Below are positions 1-12,090 of a stretch of 63,213 bases of DNA, piece after piece. This DNA is from Protostelium mycophagum. Lineage: Eukaryota > Evosea > Variosea > Protosteliida > Protosteliaceae. The DNA is taken from NCBI GenBank assembly GCA_002081555.1, contig KV921004.1, positions 1 to 63,213 on the forward strand, read 5' to 3'. The notes beneath the pieces are model-generated. The model was not told the DNA's origin, searched no databases, and worked only from the letters and a program-made list of their open reading frames with translations. How positions within the stretch are numbered: the first letter of the stretch is position 1; every line of letters starts with the position of its first letter. Position numbers and translations under genes: made by a program.

Positions 1-2255
1 TGACCACCTTACCGTGACACTCGCGTTCCATACCGGGATTGTTGAAAAATTATTTGCTTCAAACAATAATTTTGAAATTGGTACAAATCCGTGTCCGCCG
101 GGTAATACCACTTGGTCGAAAAATATTCAAATAAACGAGGTATCGGACGGGTCGTTGTCATGGAAACCGGACATCAGATATCAGCCGAATTTCTGCTATG
201 GAGTAAATACGACAATCTACAACCAGACGTTGATGTACGATATCCAAATTCCCGAATTACCAGACACAGAACTTATCGAGGTAAAGATTTATTTCCCTCA
301 CAATTTTGGCGTAGTTTTTCGATTTTTTGCAACAGACAAACTCTGGAATTAATCTATCTTAGGTACAGACAAATTCCAAAAACGAACGACAGTTTAAAAT
401 TGACGCTCAAAATACGAGGTGAGATTTACTGATTTCACGATAATTAACGTATTTCTTTCGCGTTAAGAAACGAAAATCCTGCAGAAAGACCATTCCACCA
501 AAAAAATGCAAGATTTAATTTCAAATTACAACTAAATCATTTTTTCAATATTCCTACCCCTGAAAAGTCGAAGAAATCCGAAAAAAATAATGACAAAAAG
601 AAACAGATGCTTCAGCATCCTCAATGTAACAATGATCATCAATAACACACGTATCTCCTGGCCATACGTAAACATGGAAGTCTACAACGTCAAATCGGAA
701 TATTTCGCCAGTTGTGATGATGACGTCACACTGGTGTTGGAAGGAAATTGCCCACCCATGAACGATGCGCAATTTGAGGCGTCTACAACACAAAAGGTTT
801 GTATATCAATGATAATATTTTTTGCAAAGGCCGCTTACTGTAAAATATGCTGTCGTGTATGTTGTGCAATATTTAAAATAAAATTCTAAGCTAAAGAATT
901 CAGATTGCACCTGTCGACGTATTCGAATTCCGTCCTCCCGCCAATTTATTTGATTTAAAATTCAACTATCGCACTGAAAGCACTTTCCGTGAGACCTTTG
1001 TGACGTATTCATGGAACACATCACAAATCTATAACCAGGTGAGAAATTTTATTGCAGTAAAACACGTCTGTGATGTTTCATTGCATAAAGTCGCCCAACT
1101 TTGTCTCTCATGTACATATCAATCTGACACATGTCCATATGTCAAAATCTGGCACATAACAAATCTGACATATGTCAAGACGTTATGTGGGATGAAACCA
1201 CAAGGGATGATTATGAGCGGAGACTTCATATATCTTGGACATCTTGGTACAGGGTCAATAATGAGGAAATATGACATGTGTGCGGTAAGCGTAAAAACAA
1301 CACATCCTCGTTAATCTTCACGTGGTACTTTTGAGCTTTGTCACTGCTGAACGAAATGTATCAAATCTTATTTTGTCTTCGCCCAAACGCAAAGATATAT
1401 GTTTCTGGTGCCTTTTTCTGTTTCTTTATAACGTTCTATAAGTCTTTGTGTTTTGGATTTGTTGCAAACACAAAAAGGATTCAATTCGTTGATTCATTAA
1501 ACGAAAATTTAAATTTGAGCAGAGCACTACCGAGGACATCAAATTCATATATAACCAAACTTATTCATCTCCTCTCGTTGTAGACATATGGGCTCCTCCC
1601 CCAACCCCCACACTCACCGAGGCACCTCGATTCAAACAAGGTGATTCTCCACAACTCACGATTACATACGTAATTACAATTACAGATGATGCTACCTACA
1701 CTCGATTTGATTTCCCTCACAGCACAAACTCTTCTATCGGACCGTATTGCTCCTGCGGCACAATGACATTCTATATCATATACGATGGTGTCACTTATGT
1801 CAGCAACAACACTGTGGCATCTACCACCAGTCATAGCGTGAGTGACTCACATCAATCAGAATGACATTTTTGGCATCTATTTATTTGGAATCCACGCGAT
1901 GAAGATCATTGTTGCGGGTTGCCGCGACGCACATCCCATGTTGATGCAGAGCTGCAAACATACAGCAGTAGCATCATTTATTGTCCAGAATCCCAGAAAA
2001 ATCCCAACGTCTGAAAGTCTTAAGGTCTTCGTTCCGGGCATGTCCCCCGGTGACTTCGTCTACAATTACACATACACTTGTTTCCCTGATCGCCCCCATC
2101 TCTCAGACCGCATATACACCTCCTCAGGCGTAATCCCACCACATTTGTGGGTCTTAGTACTGTGTGTTGGTGTGGCGGTAGTGGCAGTCGTTGTGATTTC
2201 TGGTCTGGGTGTAGTATTGTATAAACGCCAGAGGAAATTAAATTCAGAGGGGTGA
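1..2255 (+). CDS. Single-pass membrane protein, 5' end outside the window
   Basis: I do not recognise the family. Several exons carry an N-glycosylation-rich ectodomain: NTT and NQT sites near 105-235, then INNTRISW near 640-660, and a Thr/Pro/Asp-rich exon at about 1585-1840. The last exon (about 1940-2255) ends with a clear membrane anchor, roughly 25 hydrophobic residues starting LWVLVLCVGVAVVAVVV, then a short basic tail YKRQRKLNSEG and a stop at 2253-2255. This predicts a type I surface protein with a short cytosolic tail. Two exons carry a CPPG/CPPM motif (near 94 and 750), which hints at an internal repeat. The gene starts before base 1, and the exon joins between 420 and 1560 are uncertain. 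Confidence 0.6.
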
Positions 2256-2511
2256 GTTTTGAATTTCTCGAGGATTTCGGGAATGTTTGGGGGTCAAGAT
2301 TGTGGCAGAGCCATTTGGATATTCAACAAAGTCATTTGGGCTCCTCTTTAAGATTTGTTGGCGATATAAAAGCTTTCTGACAAACTCAGGATACCACTTC
2401 TGGACCATCACTAATAAACTACAAATGTGCTTTTTATATCAAATAAATTCAAGTTGCTATCACAAACCTGGACCAAAACAAATCATCCACACATCTCACG
2501 TCTTTAATATC

Positions 2512-3925
2512 TCAATTCTGAGAGTCTGTCGCGTCGAGACCTTCTATGCACTTCCAATCGTTATCCGTGTCAACTCCCTCCTTCCACAAAGTGACCTACG
2601 TACGTAAACACCCACTTCTACAACGAGACCGAAAATTCACCTTATTGTCGTCGCTGGAAACGGCGAGGATGTTTCCTGTGATGGACCAGCTCACTCTCCA
2701 GCTGACAACGTTGCTTGCGCCGGGTAAAACCTTCTTGCTCCAGCTGCCATTGCCTGTCTAAACATTGTTAGATTTTATTTTTATTCATTCTAGTTTATTT
2801 TTTTATTTGGAATTTTTGGAATTTCATTGGAAAAGTGGTGGAAAAATCACCTGAGACCAGATAACAACTGTCCCGTCTTGGCTGCAGGAGGCTATGGTGT
2901 TTGTGGGAAGGCCAATAGAGGGGGCCCAAGCGACATCTCTGACCCAGGCAGTGTGATGCTCGAGTTTCTCCTCGTTCTTCCAGGTGTTGTCCGCCTGTTT
3001 ATTTCAAATCTCGAATCTTTATTTGAGCGGGAAATTTTGGCGGGAAAATACCTCTAATTTCCAGATCTTGACGAGGTTGTCACAGCCTCCAGAGACGAAG
3101 CGCTTGGGTGAAAGAGTGGGATTACCGCTGATGAGAGCACCTGCAGGGACAGCAGGGGCCCAGCTCACGGCATTAACTCCGATGGTGTGCGCGCTCAGAG
3201 TGGCGACGTCCCAGATCTGCTCATCTTCTAAAAAATATTAAGATTCTGATAAATCAAGTGATCTCACGTTTGTATGTGTGGATTGAGATCCTGCCATCAG
3301 ATGAACCAGCGGCCAGAGTGAGGCCGAATTCATGAGGTGCCCAAGCAATAGAATTCACTAACTCACATATCAGACAATGACGAGGAGAGTGAGGCTATCT
3401 CACCGGAAGATTCATGCTTGTCATACTCATAAAATTTAGACCATTGATTGGTCTGAGGACCCTCTTTCCAGACGATTATCTTTCTGTCGTAAGAACAAGA
3501 AGCCAAGATGCTTCCAAATTTGGGGTGAGCCCAAGCGACCTAATCAGATCATAAACAAAAGAATGAAATTAAACGGTTTTAGGTTAATCAGAACATCATC
3601 GGACGGCCATTACCTGCCAGACAGGTCCCTCATGACTACGCGAGTCAGTAACAAGATCAGATTGGTGTTGACTTACCCTTTGATCTCAGCGACTTGTTGG
3701 TTTGTGCCATTATCTTGGACGTCAAAAACCTTTATGGTGCGATCGGAGGAGCAGGTAGCTAAACGTTTTGAATAATAGTCCAATTGGACATCATGCTAAC
3801 AAAGATCAGAATGCATCTTGTTATTTCAATACTCACAATCATGTCTTCATGGAGACTGTCTATGGTAGAAACGACTGAACTCTGTCAAAGGTCAATTTAA
3901 TTTGTATCATGACAATAACAACCAT
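2512..3925 (-). CDS. SEC13: SEC13, COPII coat / nuclear pore / GATOR2 WD40 protein
   Basis: Reading the minus strand gives a near-complete SEC13 of about six WD40 blades. The N-terminus [18 protein letters not shown] is followed by [16 protein letters not shown], then [60 protein letters not shown] and a final VTLWKEGVD block; the stop is at 2512-2514. The HEDMIHD start and the WVRDVAWAP block are diagnostic of SEC13. The family forms the outer COPII cage with SEC31 and also serves the nuclear pore and GATOR2. The start codon ATG (3923-3925) is followed directly by a 41-base intron. At least seven exons are present. Its start lies 124 bp from the divergent ankyrin gene, so the two probably share a promoter region. 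Confidence 0.95.
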
Positions 3926-4049
3926 TGTTTTGAGGATTGGAGCCCAAAATGTGGCGAATGACGATGCAGATGAAACGACACGCGGCTGTGATATCTCTAC
4001 GTAAGATCACCCTTTTTACAATATTTTCTTTCATTTTAATTGGTGCAAA

Positions 4050-5344
4050 ATGCAAACACGATCGTCTGTCGAGCGCGGATTATTAACATCCAAGGCCATA
4101 AAGTCCGATCGTAATGCTCTCATGCCGCAGTTCATAGAGGCGGCGATGCGAGGTGATATCAATACAGTCATTCAACTCTTGGAATCCCCAACACTCGACG
4201 TCAATCAATTAGATCAGGAGTCAATGAGCGCTTTACATTGGGCCAGTGCATATGGAGAGACGAACATCATACAGCTGTTGCTTAAAGATGACAGAACAAA
4301 TCCAATTGTGACCAACAAGAGAGGAGGGACCCCTTTGCATCAAGCGGTGGTATCTGGATCAGTATCATCTGTTCGACAGTTACTGCAAGACGACAGGATT
4401 AAGAGATCAATAGACACACCAAATTCTTGGGGAGAGACTGCGCTCATTCTCAGCGCCACAAGAGGCGATCCACACATTGCTTTTATTTTATTGGAAAATG
4501 GTGCAGATCGAGAGGTCAAAGATAGATGGAATCAGACAGCCCAAGAAGTCGCACAAGACTATGGTGAGTCATCCATCTTCAAAATTAATGAAACAAATAA
4601 TTGATGGTTTGATCATGTCACTGTGACTTGTAATGACAACAAGTGCTCAATGAATAATGAGTATTAGGTGAGACGACAGCTTCTCAATTGATCAGAGACT
4701 ACATCTTTGGACAAACCAAGTGTCCTGCAATACCAGCTGCAAAACCAACTCCCGCACCTCTTTCACAACCGAAGAGGATACTGTCTAAAATGATAGAGGC
4801 TCCACTCGATGAGGACCGAGCACTCAAATGGATAATCGATCCCTCCATAGACATCAATGGTGCCGATTATATGAGATGGACGGCTCTACACAAAATCGCC
4901 GCGTGGGAGAAACCTCGAGTACTGCAGGCATTACTAAACCATCCTGATATCATCGTTGACAGATCCGGTATGGACGGCGACAGTCCCCTTCATTCGGCAC
5001 TTTCTAATGGAGCGGTACAATGTGCGGCAATCTTGATTGAAGATGGACGTCTCTCCGCCACAAAGACAAATGATCTCGGAATCACACCTCTAATGTTGGC
5101 CGCCTCTCTTGGCAATGTCAAGGTTTTCAATACACTGATGAGCTTTGGTTCTGCAGAGCAGAAGACATCAACAGGAAAGACGGCCTGGAATTTCGCCAAA
5201 GAGAATGGGCACGAAGAGATCGCCAGCATGCTTTCACCAAATGAAATGCCAGAGACAAAACCTCAGAGAACTGCGCCAACAAAGAAACTGAATGCAAAAC
5301 TGATTGCCATTCAAGAGGCCATCTCAAAGAGGGGCGCCGAATAA
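4050..5344 (+). CDS. Ankyrin-repeat protein
   Basis: Two exons (4050-4563 and 4668-5344) are joined by an intron with GT...AG ends; the join gives DYG/ETTASQ and keeps the frame. The protein is about 395 residues. It has an N-terminal block of four to five ankyrin repeats (motifs SALHWASAYGETNIIQLLL, GGTPLHQAVVSGSVSSVRQLL, GETALILSATRGDPHIAFILL), a Pro-rich linker, and a second block (TALHKIAAWE, DSPLHSALSNGAVQCAAILI, ITPLMLAASLGNVKVFNTL, KTAWNFAKENGHEEIASML). A short Lys-rich helix closes it. Ankyrin repeats are protein-binding scaffolds; I see no catalytic domain, so the function cannot be named. It is divergent to SEC13. Confidence 0.9.
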
Positions 5345-5417
5345 AGACCTGTGTAATCTCGTGGGTTCTCGATATACCTTCTACATAAGTATTTCTCGTG
5401 ACGTGAATCCTGGAAAA

Positions 5418-5600
5418 CTACAGGCTTCGACAATGTGTTGGAAATGTGTTTTGAATCATCAATCCTCGAAATAAATATATTCCAGGAGCTTTGTTTTGTA
5501 CCAATGAGTCTTGTACAAAGGAAGATTTGGAGGAGTACGGAATCTTGAGGAGAGGGACTGCAATGTGAACATCGGCTGGAATGGGAGCAACCGAAGGCAT
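5418..5600 (-). CDS. Small duplicated unit, copy 1 (hypothetical)
   Basis: A 60-codon frame on the minus strand starts MPSVAPIPADV. The stretch at about 5545-5660 is clearly related at DNA level to 49430-49560, including the blocks AACATCGGCTGG and ACCGAAGGCATGATG and the tail TACATCGGTAATTGTA. In both copies the frame carrying APIPADV stays open and shares scattered residues further on, which hints at a real small peptide or exon. The two copies differ by an 8-base indel upstream of APIPADV. It lies between the ankyrin gene and the carrier gene, and no other gene is visible in 5345-5713. It could instead be a non-coding repeat. Confidence 0.35.
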   Translation of the reverse strand: MPSVAPIPADVHIAVPLLKIPYSSKSSFVQDSLVQNKAPGIYLFRGLMIQNTFPTHCRSL

Positions 5601-5713
5601 GATGCACGCACGTGTGGTCGCAAACCTTTATACATCGGTAATTGTAATATAGACGATCTGTCTCATGACACCTCTCACATTACCCACGTACACCAATTAT
5701 TGTATATATTGCC

Positions 5714-7288
5714 ATGTTTGTAGTTCGTGCAACTGTCCGTCAATTGCGGAAACTCAAACCAGATCACAATGACACCAAGATCAGGCATCCCCTATCTCGA
5801 CACTCCAGCAGGTACAAATATATACATGAAGGGAGTGCCGTTCATTCTGAAGATAGGAACAAGATCAAACTGGGCCTCGCGGGAGGAGCCTCAGCGGCCC
5901 TCTCAAGGACATTGATTGCCCCTCTATCTAGAGCCACACTTTTATTTCAGGTAATGAAGTGATCAAGATTAAACTCATGATTTAGGTTTCTCATATGCCA
6001 AGAATGGGTGAATTGAGCACTTACACAAAGAGTTTATGGAGTGTATTTAGTACGACACTCAAGAATGAAGGTATAAGAGCCTTCTTCAAAGGCAATGGCA
6101 CCCACTTGATCAGAAAAGTTCCCTTCGCCGCCATAAAATGGCTCAGTTATGAGCGTTACAAGCAGGTGTCCTTCTATCCCATTCTATCACAATCGAAATG
6201 ACTCCATTAAGATGTTGACACCCGCACGGCATGAAGATGCTCGAGTTTGGAGGAGGTTATTAGCTGGAGGAGGTGCAGCTATGACAGCTATCTTCTTTAC
6301 TTATCCTCTCGACGTGGTGCAGACGGTGCTCACCGTGCAAACAAAAAAAGACACCCAATACAAGGGCATCATTAGAACATTGAAGACAATCGTTAGAGAG
6401 GAGGTGCCAACATTATGTTGAAATTTCTCATCTCTTAATCCACTCGTACTCACTCAAAAATATCTATTCATTAAAAACAATCACTCCTCACCTTTTGAAA
6501 AAATCAGGGATTTACATCGTTGTATAGAGGAGTGGGTCTAACCCTATTGGTACGTAAATTAATATTTCCTCGCAGATATATGACAAACACATTATGCATC
6601 AGAGCTGCGGCTTGTTCAGCTAAATATAGCTCTTTTGGAAATATTAACCGACGAGTTGTAGAGCGTCGTCCCGTATATCGCCTTCAACGTGACATTGTGG
6701 GAAAACTTGAAGAAATTCTGTAGAACGAAATTGGACCTTAAGGGACCCCTGGTCAGCGCTTTTTGTGGAGGAATTTCTGGCGCGATTGTCTCCACTTGTA
6801 AATTTTACTTCTCATTTTTAAATTTGATATTTAAATACTCCTTTTGGCGGGAAATTTTTTCGAAAAATTCAATGTAGATCTACAACGATATAGAGACGAG
6901 ACATTTATGTTTACAGTCACATTTCCTCTCGAAGTGGTGAGAAAACAAATACAATTAAATTCAAAGAAGGAGGGAGTCCGGGACTACAACGGTTATGTCG
7001 ACGCTTTTAAGAAGATCTACAACGCGCACGGTGCGAGGGGCTTGTACAGAGGAATCTTACCGCATTATCTTACGGTACAGAGTGCACACTATTCTTTGTT
7101 GTTGTTTGCAGACTTAGACTCTGCCTGAGGTCTTTCAGAACTTTGTTCTTCTTGCAGAGAAGGAAAGAAAACATCGGTGATATCTGTATGCACAAAGTCA
7201 CATGAGATTGATCTTTAAGGTGGCACCAATTGTGGCGCTGTCTTTTGGCTCTTACGACCTTTTCAAAGGCCTGCTTGATGTGAAATAA
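5714..7288 (+). CDS. Mitochondrial carrier family protein (SLC25 type)
   Basis: Exons read on the plus strand give the three-fold carrier repeat. Repeat 1 has KLGLAGGASAALSRTLIAPL and then GIRAFFKGNGTHLIRKVP with KWLSYERYK. Repeat 2 has RRLLAGGGAAMTAIFFTYPL, DVVQTVLTVQTKK, and LYRGVGLTLL. Repeat 3 has GPLVSAFCGGISGAIVST, FPLEVVRKQIQLN, and GARGLYRGILPHYL, ending VAPIVALSFGSYDLFKGLL with the stop at 7286-7288. The PLD and PLE forms of the PX[DE] signature are seen in repeats 2 and 3; repeat 1 has PLS instead. The family moves nucleotides, cofactors or metabolites across the inner mitochondrial membrane; the substrate cannot be read here. The 5714 start keeps the frame open into repeat 1, but 5775 in another frame is a competing start. 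Confidence 0.88.
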
Positions 7289-7440
7289 ACACAGATTGGT
7301 TTCTCATTCTGATGCGACTCGATGATTTTTGGAACACCATGCATTTACACCGATCTACGATATAGCTGATGTCTAATGAATACGTACCATTAGAGAGACG
7401 TTGGTGGAAACCAGTCATTCCAGGTCCCTGATTAAAGTGA

Positions 7441-10400
7441 ATGTTTTATGTGCTGAATCATCAAGATCCAAAATCTTTGGACGCAGACATCGAACCACAA
7501 ACATGGGATGAGGCAGCAGTTCTTAATGAAGAGGACGAAGCGTTTGAAGACTTGACTGAAATTGATGATTCAGAAGACGAAGAAGAGCAGGGAGATGAAG
7601 ACGTGAAATTAAAATCACGCCATGCGCTCATGGATCCTGCTCTCTTAACTCCAGCTGATTTCGGTCTCAGAAGGTAATGATTGGGCGAAGTTGTCTGAAA
7701 GATGACTGTCGAACAGTAAGGCGGGAGCAGATGATGAAGCAGAACTTTTAAGAGATCCTATTACTAGTGTTAAAATGAAAGAGTCTGACCTCGTCAATTT
7801 CGCCAAGTGAGTCGAACAATACCTAATTAATCACCTAATGATCCTTTGTTATGATCACATTATTTATTATTCATAAGACCTTTATTGTTGATCATTCAAG
7901 GTCAATTGACACGTCTGTAAATAAATTAAATTTCACTGGTGAAGACTTTGATGCAGCTCTCTACATCGCAACGGCACATAAATTCACAAACATGGCAAAG
8001 ATAGTAGTGCGTTAATAAGCGTGATGTATCTCGTCACTTAACGTGAACAGAAGGGTTTGAACTCGTTCGAAGACGCCATAAAGAACAGAAATATCAGTCT
8101 CAAAGTTTTGGTCCGAGAAAATTTTCCAAAATTTGTCAGTTGTAAAGACACGATAGATAGTGAGTCATCCATTTATTATTATTATTTTTATTATTTTTAT
8201 TTTTATATCTATGCATACCCCCAAAATCCAACACATTTGTTGTAGTGTGAAAGATATTCTTGAGTACATAAATAAATAAATAATGTCATTTTTTGTCGTG
8301 TGACCGAAAGATTCCAGAAACAAAAATGATCATGAGTAATCATACATCAATGTGATTGACAAAATGCAGTGATACATGAGACCTTAGGGTTCCATAAGAA
8401 AGCAAAGGCGGGAACACCGCGGCATGTGGAAAGTGCATATCTCAGTACGTATCAACAATTTTAAACAACATTACCTCATCTGCAGCTTACATTTTAATCT
8501 TCATCAAGAGAAATCGTGATTTTTCTTAGAAAAATAATCCTATCGCGATAAAACCTTTCCATGAAAAGAACACCTTTATTCTTCGCAATTCTAACGATTG
8601 AGACATCTCATATGACTTCATGATCATGATTGATGATGCAGCACTACAATCAGAGACAAAAGACATATTTGACTCTTTGTTGGTCAGAAAAGCGGAGGCA
8701 GATAAGATAAGAAAACAGTTGAAAATTATAAGTGGATACCAATATATTTTCTCCATGCCTGTCAGAATCCAAAAACACATACAGCAGGTGATTTCAGGGA
8801 TTATATATTTGTTCTTTCCTTAGTCATCTGTGCTTGTAAGACTGCAGTTTATTTTCCCGCCAAAAATTTAAATTTGAATTTGAAATCTAAAAATCGCAGA
8901 ACAAGAGTGAGAAAGTCGTTTCGGAATATAGAAAAATCGTCGAATTATTGAGCGGAACACAAATCCCAATTTTCCAGCAAATTTCCGCCGAAATCCACAA
9001 CATCGTCGCCAGGTCCGTCCATCAGATTTTAAATCCCTTTTTTCCCGCCAAAATCTGACCGTTGTAGATACTCGGAAAAATTGATGAAGACGCTAGAAGA
9101 CGTAAACACACCCGTCGAAGAGACAAAGAGAACCATCGCGACAATTCTCAACTTGAAAATCAGCACCGAAGACCCCGTCGTGCTGTATTTGTCATTTTCA
9201 CAGAATGAGATATGCAGACTTTTGTCTTTCCGAGCGTCAACCTTCAAAATCACAGGTGAAAATTCTGAGAAATTTCTATGGTCTATTTTTGGCAAGTGTT
9301 GTAGATGCTGAGATTTTCAGATAAGAATAAGAGTATGGATAGAGTTGTGAAGGAGATGACATCTGTGCTGCTAAATTATCTACCAAAGCACTGGAAAATC
9401 ACAGAGGCCGCCATGACAGGCGATTTGGAGGTGAAATTTCACTGAAATTTCAGGATATACAGACCTCAGAAAGATGAAGGAATTATTCTGCTCGAAAAAT
9501 TCCAAAAATAGGAGCGTAATGATGACGTCATCACAGTGGCACAGCCCGGTCAATGCAGAGGAGGGCTCGCAGATCACAGAGGCACAAAGAAATGAGATCA
9601 ATCAGGTGACATTCTCTCGTTGTAGACGGTATAAAAATCTAAATAATTCACATTTTCAGGCGGCGTATGTCGATTTATTGAAGAGAATCATCGACCATTA
9701 TTGCGAAAAGGTCAGAAATATTATTTCCAGCGAAAACCAAACGAATTTTCACGTGGAGGATTTTTCCTCCGCTCGCGAGTGCGCGATCGACGTCGCAAAG
9801 GTGAGGATTTTTTCCCGCCAAAAATCTGATACAAAATTCAAGTGTTACTCGACGCTTTTTGAGTTGAACATTTGGGTATTGTTCATCAAGCCGTTACAAT
9901 TGCTGTCACAAAATGTCTCATCTTCCTTTGTCAAATGGCTCTTCAACAGCGCATTCCAAGGTGAGTTTTCCTCGAAATTTCATAGGAGGAATCTTCATTG
10001 TAGATCCACTCTGACGTTCGCAGATCTGCGACAAGTGAAGTCACGTGAGCAGTGGGTTGTAGAGAAGAAATCTAATGTCAGAATAACGAGGCTGCCTACC
10101 GATTTTATTCAATTTATGTTGAACATTTTCAACATACTTTCGGGTGTAGTCAGAGAGAATACTGTGAGTATGACGTCATATCTTTCTATCTTTAGCTCCA
10201 TGTACAGATGTGACGTCATTATGATTCACCGAAACGATACCATGACATCTCATTCTAAAAATAGACACTGATGGAGACCGTCTACAACTATGTTTCCGAG
10301 TCCATATTGACATTTGGTGACATGTTACATTCTCTAGGCATGGAAGAAACACAGAAGGATATAGACAAGAGTCCCGATCAACAACATGATCTCATCGGTG

Positions 10401-11847
10401 ACCGAAAATTAGAATACGTAAGTTGATCTTCCCGCGCGATCCGAATTTTAAATGTGACTATCTCGACTTTGTGGTGAAACCGTCTCATTCTGATACGACT
10501 TTGTGACGAAACCATCTCATTCTGATACGACTTTGTGATGAAACCGTCTCATTCTGATACGACCGTTTTAAATTAATGAGAAGGCAGAGAGACGAAGAGT
10601 TCCTTTCTAAAGGAGATCAACATCTAGTCTTGGTGGTTGCGAATTCATTTTATGTCAGGATGCTTGGAACAACAGAGTTGGAGATATCCTTCGCAAAGAC
10701 ATTGAACACCCAGAAATCTCCCAACTTTTCAGAGGTGAAAGTTCTGGGATATTCTATTCGACTCTTTCGGCTCTGTCGGTCATGTTATAATTTTTCACGA
10801 TAAAGACATCGAGATTTACCGTGATAACCCTGCGGCTCTGTCGCAGTAGTAGTTGGTCGTCCATATCTGCGGAACGTATACGCAACAAAGACGTCACAAA
10901 AGATGTGTACTGATATCACAGGGAGTTGTAGATATACTCTGTGAATTGGAGGACTTGCTTTTGTCGAGATATCTCAGGTGAATTTTTGAGAAAATTTTAC
11001 GAAAAATCTTGTAAAAATCTGAGAAGTTTCTAGGAATAAGACGGTCATGCTGGGATTTTTCATAAGAAAAGGGCTATTATTGGCAGGCATCAATTGGCAG
11101 ACGGACATAGAGCCGACAGGTCCGTTTCCTACTGATTGTAGATATCTATTTGTACATATTAAACAGCAGAAATACCTGAAAATATTCTAAAAAGTGGATA
11201 GCTGTGAGTAGATATGTAATGGATGCGCTTCTTTACGTTGTGTTTGTACATAATGAGGTCATCAACACGATCGAGATCGCAATGGCCAACTCCATATTGA
11301 CATCCCTCACCACATCTATCTTCCAGGTGAGTTATATTCAGTTGTAGATGTCGTTGTAGATACTAAAAATACAAGGTATATTTGGAATCACTGCCAAAGA
11401 TGCCCTCCTTCAGCCGTCACGGAATGACACAGATAGAGGTCAGATTTAATCTTAACTTGTGGACTCTCTACAACGATGCTGCGATGATCTTTCTTGCGTA
11501 AATGCTGCGTCTCTACAATTGACTTGACCAGGTCGACGTGAAGTTTATCAGTTACATATTAGGACCATTCATGACCGAAAGACCAAAGCTATTATTAGAA
11601 GAACTGTTGCACACAAAGACCATCAAGAAAGGTGCTGTGGAACATTCTATTCTAGAACTTGACAAACGTCAAACGGATCATTTATTATTTGAGAGCTCAT
11701 TTCCATTTTCGTGCGGTGATGCCAGAATTAAATCTTTCAGACTCTAAAGGGGACAACACCTTCCTGATCGAGAAAGTCGTGGAGGCAACGCTCAAAAAGA
11801 CCAGCGTCATGTTCGAGAGTGTCCTTTTCTTCCTTCCGCCTCCATAG
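7441..11847 (+). CDS. SEC5: Exocyst complex subunit SEC5 (EXOC2)
   Basis: A multi-exon gene. An acidic N-terminal exon (DLTEIDDSEDEEEQGDED) is followed by LVRENFPKFVSCKDTID, the hallmark N-terminal Sec5 segment, and then by RKAEADKIRKQLKIISGYQY with IFSMPVRIQKHI, matching the Sec5 stretch that precedes the helical rods. Helix-rich exons continue to the C-terminal exon ending KKTSVMFESVLFFLPPP with a stop at 11845-11847. Sec5 is part of the octameric exocyst that tethers secretory vesicles to the plasma membrane. I see no N-terminal IPT/TIG domain, as in plant and fungal Sec5. The exon joins at about 8245-8460 did not resolve cleanly in my reading. There are many introns, including a 32-bp minisatellite at 10464-10559. 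Confidence 0.88.
10464..10559. repeat. Minisatellite, 3 x 32 bp
   Basis: Three head-to-tail copies of a 32-base unit beginning CGACTTTGTG and ending CATTCTGATA, at 10464-10495, 10496-10527 and 10528-10559, differing at two or three sites. It lies in a non-coding stretch of the SEC5 gene. The end TCATTCTGATGCGACTCGATG also occurs near 7305. Confidence 0.9.
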
Positions 11848-12003
11848 TGACACAGTGCAGCCCCTATGTCCCCGTGAATAAAAATATGTAGACACCTCCT
11901 GAAATGTGCGGAACTTCTGACAAAATGACAAACTTAACCGTGACGGCGGCAGAAATGAGCCGACTTCTACTTCTCGATCTTTACCGAAATTTCCGGCGTT
12001 AAC

Positions 12004-12024
12004 TTACCGTGCTCAGAACGGTAA
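12004..12024. repeat. CGGTAA inverted repeat upstream of the DUF1996 gene
   Basis: TTACCGT and ACGGTAA arms separated by 7 bases, in the 243-bp space between SEC5 and the DUF1996 gene. It resembles the arms of the longer CGGTAA palindromes at 45395, 51047 and 59619. Confidence 0.5.
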
Positions 12025-12090
12025 TGATGCCCTGATACTGAAACGTCAAATGTTTGAAACCAGAGGCTTTCATTCTTTGCAGCAGGCGAA

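Noticed and set aside
8160-8245. TAT-rich tract near the SEC5 5' exons as a microsatellite gene feature
   Set aside because: It is simple AT-rich low complexity inside an intron with no regular unit.
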